Of a stretch of 17,660 nt of DNA, positions 1 through 6,935 are shown piece after piece. Made by a program: the position numbers and the translations under genes. This DNA is from Calditrichia bacterium (GTDB taxonomy: Bacteria > Calditrichota > Calditrichia > JAJRVZ01). Every line of letters starts with the position of its first letter. Positions within the stretch are counted from its first letter, which is position 1. The DNA lies in assembly GCA_030634505.1 (NCBI GenBank), contig DAOWAQ010000014.1, positions 1-17,660 on the forward strand. The letters run 5' to 3'. The notes under the pieces were generated by a model. The model was not told the DNA's origin and did no database searches. It saw nothing but the letters and a program-made list of their open reading frames with translations.

Positions 1-509
1 CCCTTGTCTAAATATGTTTTGCTATACTCGACATAATTGCTTGCATATCTTAAGTTTTTGTTTTTTTCTTTTTCGGTTAAATCCCGTTTCACTTGAGCAG
101 GATTTCCCGCTATTAATACGCCAGATGGAAATGACTTACTTTCTCTTACCAGTGATCCGGCAGCAACTATAGAATATTCACCAATTTCAACGCCGTCAAG
201 AATTGTTGCATGAATACCGACCAATGTTGCATTTCCAATTGTACATCCATGCAAAGCGACGCCATGTCCGATAGTTACCCGATCTCCTATGGTTAACGGG
301 AATATGCCATTAGTTACATGCAATACACTATTATCCTGTATGTTTGATTCATTTCCAATTTTGATAAAGTGAACATCTGCCCTGGCTGTAACATTAAACC
401 AAATACTGGAATTCTTCCCTATGCTGATATCGCCAATTACATCAGCGCTGGGAGCAATAAATGCTGTTTTATCAATATTTGGAGTAAAGTCTTTATATCT
501 GTATATCAT
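1..509 (-). CDS. Gamma-class carbonic anhydrase-like hexapeptide protein (3' end cut by window edge)
   Basis: The minus-strand frame starts at an ATG (507-509) and stays open to the left edge, giving 169 residues without a stop. The sequence is a left-handed beta-helix built of hexapeptide turns (for example IGDISIG, IKIGNESNIQDN, LTIGDRVTIG). It carries the three histidines expected of a gamma carbonic anhydrase metal site: H64 in SVLHV, then H82 and H87 in GHGVALHGC, five residues apart as in the Cam/YrdA/PaaY group. R43 is kept, but the usual RGDV turn reads RADV. The family is typically about 170-190 residues, so only a few C-terminal residues should be missing. Family members bind Zn or Fe and some hydrate CO2, but many YrdA/PaaY-type members have no proven activity, so the function is inferred. 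There is no clear ribosome binding site. A CRP/FNR-like palindrome lies about 45 bp upstream. Confidence 0.9.
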   Translation of the reverse strand, partial: MIYRYKDFTPNIDKTAFIAPSADVIGDISIGKNSSIWFNVTARADVHFIKIGNESNIQDNSVLHVTNGIFPLTIGDRVTIGHGVALHGCTIGNATLVGIHATILDGVEIGEYSIVAAGSLVRESKSFPSGVLIAGNPAQVKRDLTEKEKNKNLRYASNYVEYSKTYLDK

Positions 510-551
510 AATCTAAATGTATAAATATAATGATTTTATATTAACTTCTGG

Positions 552-567
552 TGTGACAAATGTCACG
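552..567. promoter_or_regulatory. CRP/FNR-family-like operator
   Basis: The sequence TGTGACAAATGTCACG fits the CRP consensus TGTGA-N6-TCACA at nine of ten half-site bases. Its core, 553-566, is a perfect palindrome with 6-bp arms around AA. It lies in the 99-bp gap downstream of the glycosyltransferase gene, centred about 50 bp upstream of the carbonic anhydrase start. It is not a credible terminator, since the stem is short and no T-run follows on the minus strand. Binding by a CRP/FNR-type regulator is inferred from the consensus alone. Confidence 0.45.
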
Positions 568-608
568 TAATAGTAAAAACATGGAAGGCGGGAAAAATAT
601 TTCATTAA

Positions 609-1502
609 CTACACTTTAGGCTTGATTAAAACGTAATTCTTCCATTCACCAATTTGGTAATGCAAAATACTTTTTTCTAACCAGCTTAAAATTCTAATCC
701 AAAGTTTATCATGTTTATGTTTCTCTTTACTTTTAGGGTCAATATGAATTAAGGGGGTGGTTCTTTCAACAAATTCTTTCATTACTTCCGGATGTGAATC
801 AAAATATGTTGCACAATTTTTTAGACTGCCATAATCGAATTCTTTTTCAGGTTCCGGGTTGTGTTCTTTAACCCAATTTTTATCATGGTGAAGAGTATCA
901 AGCGCGATTTTCTTTTTTGTCATTGTTTTTGGTGGTCGCACCCAGCCATAGTGGAATATTTCTGCATCGGTTTTGACTACATTCAATTTTCTGTTGTCCA
1001 ATCTAAAACCCTGTGCTGATTGAAATGATTCTACCCCAATGTGATTTCTAACAATTCGTACTTCAGCGCGATACCAGTTACGTGTTTTGTGATATTTATT
1101 AAAGCTTCCCCAGAAATGTTTATAATCAAACAACAAACCTTCTACTTCGTTAATATTTAAGTATTTTTCGCAATTTTCTTTAATAATCGGCAAATATTTT
1201 TCATGCACAACTTCATCTGCCTGAACATAAAAACACCAGTCACCATTACACTCTTTTAACGCAATATTAGTTTGATAAGCATTGATAGCGCCTCGCACAA
1301 ACATTTTGTCATCCCATTTAGTTTCTATGATTTTAATCTTAGGGTCATTTATAGATTTGATCTGTTCTAATGTATCATCTTCACTTTGACCGATTGATAC
1401 AACAAATTCATCACAAATCGGTAAAATTGACCTGATTGATTCTGTAACAGGATATCCTAATTTAATGCCATTCCTGACAAATGAAAATCCACTTATTTTC
1501 AT
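609..1502 (-). CDS. Family 2 (GT-A fold) glycosyltransferase
   Basis: This 297-residue cytosolic protein has no signal peptide or membrane segment. The N-terminus (residues 2-45) has the GT2 nucleotide-binding pattern: a first strand (ISGFSFVRNG), a SIRSILPICDEFVVSIGQS stretch, and an acidic SEDDT. At residues 89-99, WCFYVQADEVV supplies the metal-binding DxD equivalent as QADE (D96, E97). The C-terminal half is rich in His, Trp and Lys (FHYGWVRPP, LHHDKNW), as is usual in this Bacteroidota-type GT2 group. It probably transfers a sugar from a nucleotide-sugar to a glycan or envelope acceptor; donor and acceptor cannot be read from the sequence. A GGAG site lies 8 nt before the ATG. It starts 21 bp after the dnaG stop, so the two are probably co-transcribed. 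Nothing visible links its function to replication. Confidence 0.85.
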   Translation of the reverse strand: MKISGFSFVRNGIKLGYPVTESIRSILPICDEFVVSIGQSEDDTLEQIKSINDPKIKIIETKWDDKMFVRGAINAYQTNIALKECNGDWCFYVQADEVVHEKYLPIIKENCEKYLNINEVEGLLFDYKHFWGSFNKYHKTRNWYRAEVRIVRNHIGVESFQSAQGFRLDNRKLNVVKTDAEIFHYGWVRPPKTMTKKKIALDTLHHDKNWVKEHNPEPEKEFDYGSLKNCATYFDSHPEVMKEFVERTTPLIHIDPKSKEKHKHDKLWIRILSWLEKSILHYQIGEWKNYVLIKPKV

Positions 1503-1523
1503 GCTTTTTCTCCGGGATTGAAA

Positions 1524-3335
1524 CTATAATTTTGATTTGTGATGACCGTTTTCAACTTCAATTAGTTTCTTTTTTAAATTATTTAGTTCATTCATATAAT
1601 GATTCACTGATTTTTCAGAGTCCGATTCTTCCTGTAACATTCTCCTTAATTCAGCATATCGCGCATTCAAATGCCATTTTCTGAGTTTATAAATGCAATC
1701 ATTAGTGAATTTACTAATATTTTCTATTTCATTGAAAGACAGACCAATTAAGATTTCTTTTAGATCGTCAGATAATTCATTTTGTAAATGAGATAAACTA
1801 ACGATATTTTTATCTTCCCAGTGGTGACCTATCGTATCGAAAATTTGTCGGTAATCCTCATTTTCAAAATCCGATGACGTTAAACTGTTTAATATTTCTT
1901 TCGTTGTATCAGCACTACCTTTAAGCAAGATGGATAGAATTCCTTCCTCTGCCTTCCATTCACCCATTTTAATTCTTAAATCCTGCTTTTCGCCTTCTTC
2001 TTCCTCTTGTTTTTGATTGCTCTTAAAATACTTTTTATTCTTTTTCTGTTTGTTAAAACGAGAAACAAGCAATGATTCTGTAATTTCCATGCTCTCGGCT
2101 AATTTATGCAGATAAAAACCAATTCTCACTTCATTAGGTACTGAAATCAGCTCATAAATTATTTCATCAATAAATTTATTTTTCTGATCCAGACTTGGAT
2201 TGCTGAAATCTTTATAAAATTTGAGAAGTTTTATATCTAATGGATTTTTTTTCATTTTCAATAATTGCAGATAAGCATTTTTCCCAAATTCCAGAATATA
2301 TGAATCAGGATCATGAGGCTCGGGGAGTTGCACGATTGAAATACTCATATCTAGATTTTCAAGTATTTCACTATTGCGGATTGCCGCTTTAAGGCCTGCT
2401 TCATCGCTATCATAGGATATAATGACATTGGATGTATATCGTTTTAATAAACGCCCCTGATTTTCGGATAATGCTGTTCCACTCGAGGCAACAACGTTTT
2501 CAATTCCTGAATTTACCAGTCTCAATAAGTCAAAATATCCTTCTACAAGGATTACAGTATTTAACTCCCTGATTGCTGAAATAGCCTGGTGTAACCCGTA
2601 CAAAATCAAGCCTTTTTGATAGATTTTTGATTCCGGCGAGTTTAAATATTTGGGATTATCTTCTTCGTTGAGTCTTCTACCACCAAATCCAATAATTCTG
2701 CCGGATATATTCTGAAACGGAAAGATTAATCGATTTCGAAATTTATCAAAATATTTATTTTCGTTGTCCTTTTTAAATATTAATCCTAGTTCAACCAAAT
2801 CCTCCTTGCTGGAATTTTTTAGTGATTCATGATTTGTCAGAACATCCCATTTATTTGGCGCATAACCAATCATAAAGTTTTTGATTGTATCTACTTTTAA
2901 TTTCCGATTTAGGATGTAACTCCTGGCTGGATTTTGTTTCCCTTTTGTAAACTGTTCAACAAAAAATTCTTTGGCAATTTGATTCAAATTATAATACTTA
3001 TCATAAACTTCTTTGTCTTTTGAATAACTATCTTCAGATTCTGCAGGAAGATTTATCCCTAAATCAAATGCAATTCTGCGTATGGCTTCTATATATGAAA
3101 TTTTTTCAACTTCCATTAGAAAACCAATGACATCTCCACCTTTTTGGCAGCCAAAACAATGATAAATTTTTTTCTCCGGGCTAACGCTAAAGGACGGGGT
3201 TTTTTCCTGGTGAAAAGGGCAGAGCCCAAAGAAGTTCCGCCCCGATTTTTTTAATCGAACATATTTTGAAACATAGGAAACTATGTCAGCTGCTGTTCTT
3301 ACTTCTTCTATTTTTTCCTGAGGAATTCTAGCCAT
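1524..3335 (-). CDS. dnaG: DNA primase DnaG
   Basis: DnaG synthesises RNA primers for Okazaki fragments at the replication fork, working with DnaB helicase. At 603 residues it has the usual bacterial length. The N-terminal CHC2 zinc domain has ligands C39, H42 (CPFH), C60 and C63 (CFGC). The central TOPRIM core carries E265 in VEGYFD and the acidic pair D309/D311 in YDSDEAG, and the RNA-polymerase-like basic stretch FGGRRL precedes it. A charged Lys/Glu linker near residues 425-455 leads to a C-terminal helical region, expected to be the DnaB-interaction domain, which is much less conserved. The start MARIPQEKIEEVR matches the family N-terminus, although no Shine-Dalgarno site is visible. A sigma70-like promoter lies at 3372-3399. 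The glycosyltransferase follows after 21 bp. Confidence 0.98.
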   Translation of the reverse strand: MARIPQEKIEEVRTAADIVSYVSKYVRLKKSGRNFFGLCPFHQEKTPSFSVSPEKKIYHCFGCQKGGDVIGFLMEVEKISYIEAIRRIAFDLGINLPAESEDSYSKDKEVYDKYYNLNQIAKEFFVEQFTKGKQNPARSYILNRKLKVDTIKNFMIGYAPNKWDVLTNHESLKNSSKEDLVELGLIFKKDNENKYFDKFRNRLIFPFQNISGRIIGFGGRRLNEEDNPKYLNSPESKIYQKGLILYGLHQAISAIRELNTVILVEGYFDLLRLVNSGIENVVASSGTALSENQGRLLKRYTSNVIISYDSDEAGLKAAIRNSEILENLDMSISIVQLPEPHDPDSYILEFGKNAYLQLLKMKKNPLDIKLLKFYKDFSNPSLDQKNKFIDEIIYELISVPNEVRIGFYLHKLAESMEITESLLVSRFNKQKKNKKYFKSNQKQEEEEGEKQDLRIKMGEWKAEEGILSILLKGSADTTKEILNSLTSSDFENEDYRQIFDTIGHHWEDKNIVSLSHLQNELSDDLKEILIGLSFNEIENISKFTNDCIYKLRKWHLNARYAELRRMLQEESDSEKSVNHYMNELNNLKKKLIEVENGHHKSKL

Positions 3336-3352
3336 AGTGTGCAGTACTTAAC

Positions 3353-3381
3353 TTGACAAAAATTAAACGCTTGTATAAATT
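3353..3381 (+). promoter_or_regulatory. Putative sigma70-type promoter for the DUF3467 gene
   Basis: A perfect -35 hexamer TTGACA (3353-3358) is followed by TGTATAAATT. The -10 can be read as TATAAA (3374-3379, 15-bp spacer, preceded by TG) or as TAAATT (3376-3381, 17-bp spacer). Transcription would start about 50 nt before the ATG at 3437. It is predicted from consensus only. Confidence 0.45.
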
Positions 3382-3399
3382 AAAATTCCAATTTATCAA
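3372..3399 (-). promoter_or_regulatory. Putative sigma70-type promoter for dnaG
   Basis: Read on the minus strand, TTGATA (3394-3399) is followed after 16 bp by TATACA (3372-3377). This lies 37 bp upstream of the dnaG ATG. Its -10 overlaps the predicted plus-strand -10 of the DUF3467 gene, so the two promoters would share the same melting region. Confidence 0.4.
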
Positions 3400-3436
3400 A
3401 AATGATTTTGTAAAACAATAACACGGAGAATCAATC

Positions 3437-3775
3437 ATGCAAAAAATGCCGCAGTCCGGTCAGCAACAGATAAATATTGAATTGGGTGAAGCCGAATCTG
3501 AAGGAATTTATTCCAATTTAGTATTAATAACACATTCTCCGGCAGAATTTGTGTTCGATTTTACTCGTGTATTACCGGGCAAACCTAAGGCCAAAGTATA
3601 TGCCCGAATAATAAAAACACCGCAACATGCAAAATCATTAATGCTTGCACTACAAGATAACATCAAGAAATATGAGGAACAATACGGGGAGATAAAACTT
3701 CAGGGTATTGATCAAAAACAAAAAAACATAGGATTCCAACAGCAGCAAGATATTATTCAATCTGAAGATAAGTAA
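3437..3775 (+). CDS. DUF3467-family protein of unknown function
   Basis: This 112-residue soluble protein has the DUF3467 pattern: an N-terminal strand (INIELGEAESEGIYSNLV), a conserved middle (HSPAEFVFDFTRVLPG), and a stretch KVYARIIKTPQHAKSLMLAL leading into an amphipathic helix (QDNIKKYEEQYGEIK). The last 25 residues are Gln/Lys-rich and probably disordered. The family is about 100 residues long and widespread in Bacteroidota and relatives, and its biochemical role is not known. A GGAG site lies 8 nt before the ATG, with a promoter-like sequence 50-90 bp upstream. It is a single gene, divergent from dnaG and separated from yggS by a 180-bp gap containing an inverted repeat. Confidence 0.85.
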   Translation: MQKMPQSGQQQINIELGEAESEGIYSNLVLITHSPAEFVFDFTRVLPGKPKAKVYARIIKTPQHAKSLMLALQDNIKKYEEQYGEIKLQGIDQKQKNIGFQQQQDIIQSEDK

Positions 3776-3815
3776 TATTTTTCCTCTTCTAAATAGAAAA
3801 AATTTCATTTTTAAA

Positions 3816-3885
3816 TTAAATAATTTAGGTTTTACTCCTTAATCATCTTTAATAATCATTTCTCGTAAACCTAAGAAATTATTAG
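3816..3885. repeat. Imperfect inverted repeat in the DUF3467-yggS gap
   Basis: The left arm TTTAGGTTTTAC (3824-3835) pairs with GTAAACCTAAG (3865-3875), ten matches with one bulged T, across a 29-nt spacer. The symmetry continues outward, with AATAATTT on the left mirrored by AAATTATT on the right. No T-run follows the right arm, so it does not look like a simple intrinsic terminator. It could be an mRNA hairpin or a binding site; function is unknown. The rest of the gap (3776-3957) is AT-rich with no recognisable gene. Confidence 0.5.
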
Positions 3886-3957
3886 ATTTGTTGGCTTTAA
3901 ATACACTTTAGATATATTGCTTTTAATTTTACAAACCCTTAAATTTATTAATTGTAT

Positions 3958-4650
3958 ATGAATGAATCGATTAATGATAGAGTTCGCAAACTCAATGATA
4001 AAATAGCAAATTTAGCTGTTGGTGCAGGTTTTAATTCCGATAGTATTAATCTTGTTGCAGTTTCAAAAAAACAGCCTGTACATAAAATAATAGAAGCACA
4101 AAATGCTGGTATTAAAAATTTTGGAGAGAATAAGGTTCAGGAATTTCTCGATAAATACGAAATACCAGAAATAAAAACAGGTTGGCATTTTGTTGGACAT
4201 CTGCAAACCAATAAAGTTAAATATATTTTAAACAAGGTTAAGCTGATTCATTCTGTGGATAGTGTACATTTAGCGGAAAAAATTTCACAAATAAGTGTAG
4301 CGAAAGAAATTACGACAGATTTTTTATTACAAGTAAATACAAGTCACGAAGATAGCAAATTTGGTTTTAATGAAAATCAGTTAATGGAAGATATAAATGA
4401 TATTAGTTTATTAAAAAATATTAGAGTTAAAGGTTTAATGACAATGGCGCCATTTACAGATAAGATAGAAATAATCTCTAAATCATTTGCAGCACTTAAA
4501 AAAATATATGAAAAAATTGACAGAATGAATTTAGAAAAATTTCAAATGCAATATCTTTCAATGGGAATGAGCAGTGATTTTGAAATTGCCATTAAAGAAG
4601 GCAGTAATATGCTAAGGATTGGTACATCAATATTTGGTCCCAGAAATTAA
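3958..4650 (+). CDS. yggS: YggS/PLPBP family pyridoxal phosphate homeostasis protein
   Basis: YggS (COG0325) binds pyridoxal 5'-phosphate and maintains B6 and amino-acid homeostasis; no catalytic reaction is established. The 230-residue product is a single TIM-barrel domain. The PLP lysine is K37 in NLVAVSK, followed by the family signatures NFGENKVQEF (residues 54-63), WHFVGHLQTNKVKYI (76-90) and LIHSVDS (97-103). The C-terminal phosphate-binding region is SMGMSSDFEIAIKEGSNMLRIG. The frame opens at a TTG (3952), but the ATG at 3958 fits the family N-terminus better; no clear ribosome site is present. Its position before divIVA matches the division-linked cluster of Firmicutes (ylmE). Ten bases separate its stop from the divIVA start, so they are probably co-transcribed. 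Confidence 0.95.
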   Translation: MNESINDRVRKLNDKIANLAVGAGFNSDSINLVAVSKKQPVHKIIEAQNAGIKNFGENKVQEFLDKYEIPEIKTGWHFVGHLQTNKVKYILNKVKLIHSVDSVHLAEKISQISVAKEITTDFLLQVNTSHEDSKFGFNENQLMEDINDISLLKNIRVKGLMTMAPFTDKIEIISKSFAALKKIYEKIDRMNLEKFQMQYLSMGMSSDFEIAIKEGSNMLRIGTSIFGPRN

Positions 4651-4655
4651 GGAGG
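4649..4655 (+). promoter_or_regulatory. Strong ribosome binding site that sets the divIVA start
   Basis: AAGGAGG overlaps the yggS stop codon and sits 5 nt before the GTG at 4661. This places the divIVA start at GTG 4661 rather than at the in-frame ATG at 4619 inside yggS. Overlap of stop and ribosome site suggests translational coupling. Confidence 0.85.
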
Positions 4656-4660
4656 TTTTT

Positions 4661-5299
4661 GTGAAAATTACTCCAATTGATATAAATAAACAGGAATTTA
4701 AAAAAACGATGCGTGGATATGATCCTATTGAAGTGGATACCTTCCTCGAAATGCTGGGAAATGAATACGAAACTTTAATAAATCAAAATAGTGATTTTGA
4801 AATCAAAATAACGCAACTCGAAGCAGAATTAAAAAATTTCAAAGAAGTCGAAAAAACCTTAAAACAAACACTGTTGAATTTACAGGAGAATTCTGATATA
4901 AGCAGAGAAAATTCAAAGAAAGAAGCTTCATTAATTAAAAAAGAAGCAGAAATAGAAGCAACAGAAATGCTTGATAGTGCAAAACGTGATTCTCAGACAA
5001 TGCGTGAAGAAATGATAACATTGCAAACACAAAAAGATTCATTAATTGCCCGTTTAAGACATATATTATCTTCTCATTTAGAATTGCTGGAAGTACTTGA
5101 ACTTGATGATGCTGATATGGCGAAACTAAAAGATCGTACAAAAAAGGTTTTTTCACAAACTAAAAGAGTAATCAAAACGCCAAATGAAACTTTATCAGCA
5201 GAACAAATGCCAATTAAAAAATCAAATCAAGAAGAGGGAGCAAATATATTTAAAAATATATTTGACGAAGATATTGATATAAATAAAAAATCTGAGTGA
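4661..5299 (+). CDS. divIVA: DivIVA-domain coiled-coil protein
   Basis: The 212-residue product starts at GTG. Its N-terminus KITPIDINKQEF-KKTMRGYDPIEVDTFL (residues 2-29) is the canonical DivIVA/GpsB membrane-curvature domain, including the RGYD-x3-VD-x-FL signature. A long coiled coil follows (about residues 30-120, Glu/Lys/Leu-rich), then a more variable region (KDRTKKVFSQTKRVI) and an acidic tail (FDEDIDINKKSE). In Gram-positives DivIVA oligomerises at negatively curved membrane and organises division or polar growth. In diderms the role is largely unstudied, so a division or polarity role here is inferred from the domain and the cluster. The intergenic gap to the next gene is 17 bp. Confidence 0.92.
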   Translation: MKITPIDINKQEFKKTMRGYDPIEVDTFLEMLGNEYETLINQNSDFEIKITQLEAELKNFKEVEKTLKQTLLNLQENSDISRENSKKEASLIKKEAEIEATEMLDSAKRDSQTMREEMITLQTQKDSLIARLRHILSSHLELLEVLELDDADMAKLKDRTKKVFSQTKRVIKTPNETLSAEQMPIKKSNQEEGANIFKNIFDEDIDINKKSE

Positions 5300-5316
5300 A
5301 ATAGTAAGGGGATACT

Positions 5317-5976
5317 ATGAAGAGAATAATATCATTAATTCTGATTTTATCATTACTTTTTTCAATAATTGCCTGTTCAGGACAGGGAAAATTAATTAAG
5401 GGTGTACCAGAACAAGGTCAATCCTTATTAATTTATACAAATAGTGGCAAAATTTATGAAGGATTGTTTATAAAAAAGGATATTGAGAAATTAATATATA
5501 TCGATAAAGTGACACACAAAGCTGAAACCCTTGAAAATAAAGACATTACTAAAATAAAAACATCGAATAAGTTCTATGATTTCGAAGGTAATGAAATAAC
5601 AGAAGCCAATATTGGTGACGAAAGAGGCTATAGTCGTACTTTAGGTTATGGGGTGGGGGGATTCACTCTTGGAACAGCAGTTGGATTTGGAATAGGATTA
5701 ATATTACAATCAACTAGCGCGATTGCTCCAATATACCCAATGATCTTGATGGCTTTGAGCGGAACATATTTTTTTGGTGCCATGGGGAATGATAGCGATA
5801 GAGAAATGGCAATTAAAAATGTTCGGGATAAAAGGTTTGCAAAATCTAAAGACAAATTTGACAAAGAACTCGATGATACCAAAAAACTTATTGAATCAAA
5901 GAAAAAAGAAAAAGAAAGAATTCTGAAAGAAATAGAAAAAAAGAAAAAAGAAAAAGGTCTTCAAAAGGATAATTAA
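5317..5976 (+). CDS. Predicted lipoprotein with glycine-rich hydrophobic segment and Lys/Glu coiled tail
   Basis: No family was recognised. The 219-residue product starts with a type II signal peptide: basic MKR, a hydrophobic core, and lipobox SIIAC with C20 as the lipidation site. Residues 36-85 form a small beta-rich domain (LLIYTNSGKIYEGLFIKKD). Residues 110-157 are glycine-rich and hydrophobic (GYGVGGFTLGTAVGFGIGLIL) and resemble a glycine-zipper or membrane-associated hairpin. The tail from about residue 158 is a highly charged Lys/Glu helix, encoded partly by a duplicated 16-bp A/G tract. An AAGGGG site lies upstream of the ATG. It sits between divIVA and the phosphorylase in one probable transcript; PNP starts 1 bp after its stop. 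Being a lipoprotein, it is a plausible client of the LspA encoded further along. Function is unknown. Confidence 0.8.
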   Translation: MKRIISLILILSLLFSIIACSGQGKLIKGVPEQGQSLLIYTNSGKIYEGLFIKKDIEKLIYIDKVTHKAETLENKDITKIKTSNKFYDFEGNEITEANIGDERGYSRTLGYGVGGFTLGTAVGFGIGLILQSTSAIAPIYPMILMALSGTYFFGAMGNDSDREMAIKNVRDKRFAKSKDKFDKELDDTKKLIESKKKEKERILKEIEKKKKEKGLQKDN

Positions 5977-5977
5977 T

Positions 5978-6802
5978 ATGTCAATGGAATATTTAAGTCA
6001 AATAAACGAGGCACTAAACTATATTCAATCTAAAACAAAAGTGAAACCGGAAATAGGAATTATTTTAGGTACCGGGTTGGGTAGTTTGGTAAATGAAATT
6101 GATGTTGAACAATTTATTCCATACAGAGAGATACCTCATTTTCCAATTTCAACAGTAGAAACACATGATGGGAAATTGATATTAGGTCAATTGGGTGGGA
6201 AAAAAGTAGTAGCCATGCAAGGAAGATTTCATTTCTATGAAGGCTATTCGATGAAACAAATCACTTTTCCTGTGAGAGTTATGAAAAAACTGGGAATTCA
6301 CACACTTCTGATTTCAAATGCTGCTGGTGGAATGAATCCGGAGTTTAAACGTGGCGACTTAATGATTATTACAGACCATATAAATTTACTTGGAGACAAT
6401 CCGTTAATTGGTCCCAACCTTGATGAATTTGGTCCGAGATTTCCGGATATGTCAGAGCCCTATTCCAATAAACTTATTTCTCTCGCTGAAAAGGTTGCAT
6501 CGGATAATAGTATTAAGACACAAAAAGGTGTATTTGTGGCTGTATCAGGTCCTAATTTAGAGACCAAGGCAGAATACAGATTTTTAAGAAATATTGGCGC
6601 TGATGTAGTGGGGATGTCCACTGTTCCGGAAAATATTGTTGCCGTTCATTGTGGTTTAAAAGTATTTGGTATGTCTGTGATTACTGACGAATGTTTTCCT
6701 GATACACTGCAACCCGTAAATGTTCAGGAGATTATTCAGACGGCAAAGAATACAGAGCCAAAATTAACATTAATAATGAAAAATGTAATAGAAAATATTT
6801 AA
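5978..6802 (+). CDS. Purine nucleoside phosphorylase, trimeric (class I) type
   Basis: The enzyme splits purine (deoxy)nucleosides with phosphate to give the base and (deoxy)ribose 1-phosphate in purine salvage. At 274 residues it has the length of the trimeric PNP/MTAP family. Visible signatures are the phosphate loop GTGLGSL (31-37), GRFHFYEGY with H85 (82-90), SNAAGGMNPEFKRGDLMII (113-131), GPNLETKAEYR with the purine-binding E195 (191-201), and GADVVGMSTVPE with M213 (207-218). The base-contacting position that is Asn in human PNP (ITN) is D237 here (VITDECF), as in MTAP-like enzymes, so substrate preference may differ. It starts 1 bp after the lipoprotein stop, and an ATG at 5984 is an alternative start. 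The 133-bp gap to ileS holds heptad repeats. Confidence 0.93.
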   Translation: MSMEYLSQINEALNYIQSKTKVKPEIGIILGTGLGSLVNEIDVEQFIPYREIPHFPISTVETHDGKLILGQLGGKKVVAMQGRFHFYEGYSMKQITFPVRVMKKLGIHTLLISNAAGGMNPEFKRGDLMIITDHINLLGDNPLIGPNLDEFGPRFPDMSEPYSNKLISLAEKVASDNSIKTQKGVFVAVSGPNLETKAEYRFLRNIGADVVGMSTVPENIVAVHCGLKVFGMSVITDECFPDTLQPVNVQEIIQTAKNTEPKLTLIMKNVIENI

Positions 6803-6808
6803 AATATT

Positions 6809-6921
6809 CGATAAGCGAAAAGCATTGTACGAAGAACGATTAATGGTTATTAAATAGTGGGTTATCAGTAATCAGTGAACGGTAGCCAGAAACCAGAACC
6901 AAGTAACCAGAGGCCAGACAG
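6809..6921. repeat. Degenerate 7-bp-periodic repeat upstream of ileS
   Basis: Positions 6866-6921 divide exactly into eight 7-bp units with consensus CAG(T/A)(A/G)AC; unit starts are 6866, 6873, 6880, 6887, 6894, 6901, 6908 and 6915. Seven of the eight begin with C, and all eight have G at position 3. Upstream, 6809-6843 gives five more heptads of the form C(G/A)(A/T)NNAA/G, one base out of phase with the second block. Composition is visibly richer in C and G than the surroundings. It fills most of the gap between the PNP gene and ileS and ends just before the ileS ribosome site. No coding potential or T-box-like structure was recognised. Confidence 0.7.
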
Positions 6922-6935
6922 TTGGAGAATATTTA

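Noticed and set aside
553..566. Palindrome read as an intrinsic terminator of the glycosyltransferase gene.
   Set aside because: The stem is at most 5-6 bp and is not followed by a T-run on the minus strand; the spacing fits a protein-binding site better.
609..3335. dnaG and the adjacent glycosyltransferase as a functional pair.
   Set aside because: Close spacing suggests co-transcription, but nothing in either protein links replication priming to glycan synthesis.
4619..4660. Longer N-terminus for DivIVA beginning at the ATG inside yggS.
   Set aside because: AAGGAGG at 4649-4655 and the GTG at 4661 give an N-terminus that matches the DivIVA domain; the upstream 14 codons are only the yggS tail read in another frame.
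5242..5266. Repeated AAATATATTT near the end of divIVA.
   Set aside because: It lies within a conserved reading frame (NIFKNIFDE) and is explained by AT-rich codon use for a short peptide repeat.
6803..6935. T-box or other riboswitch upstream of ileS.
   Set aside because: No T-box sequence, specifier-loop structure or terminator/antiterminator pair was seen; the region is dominated by heptad repeats.
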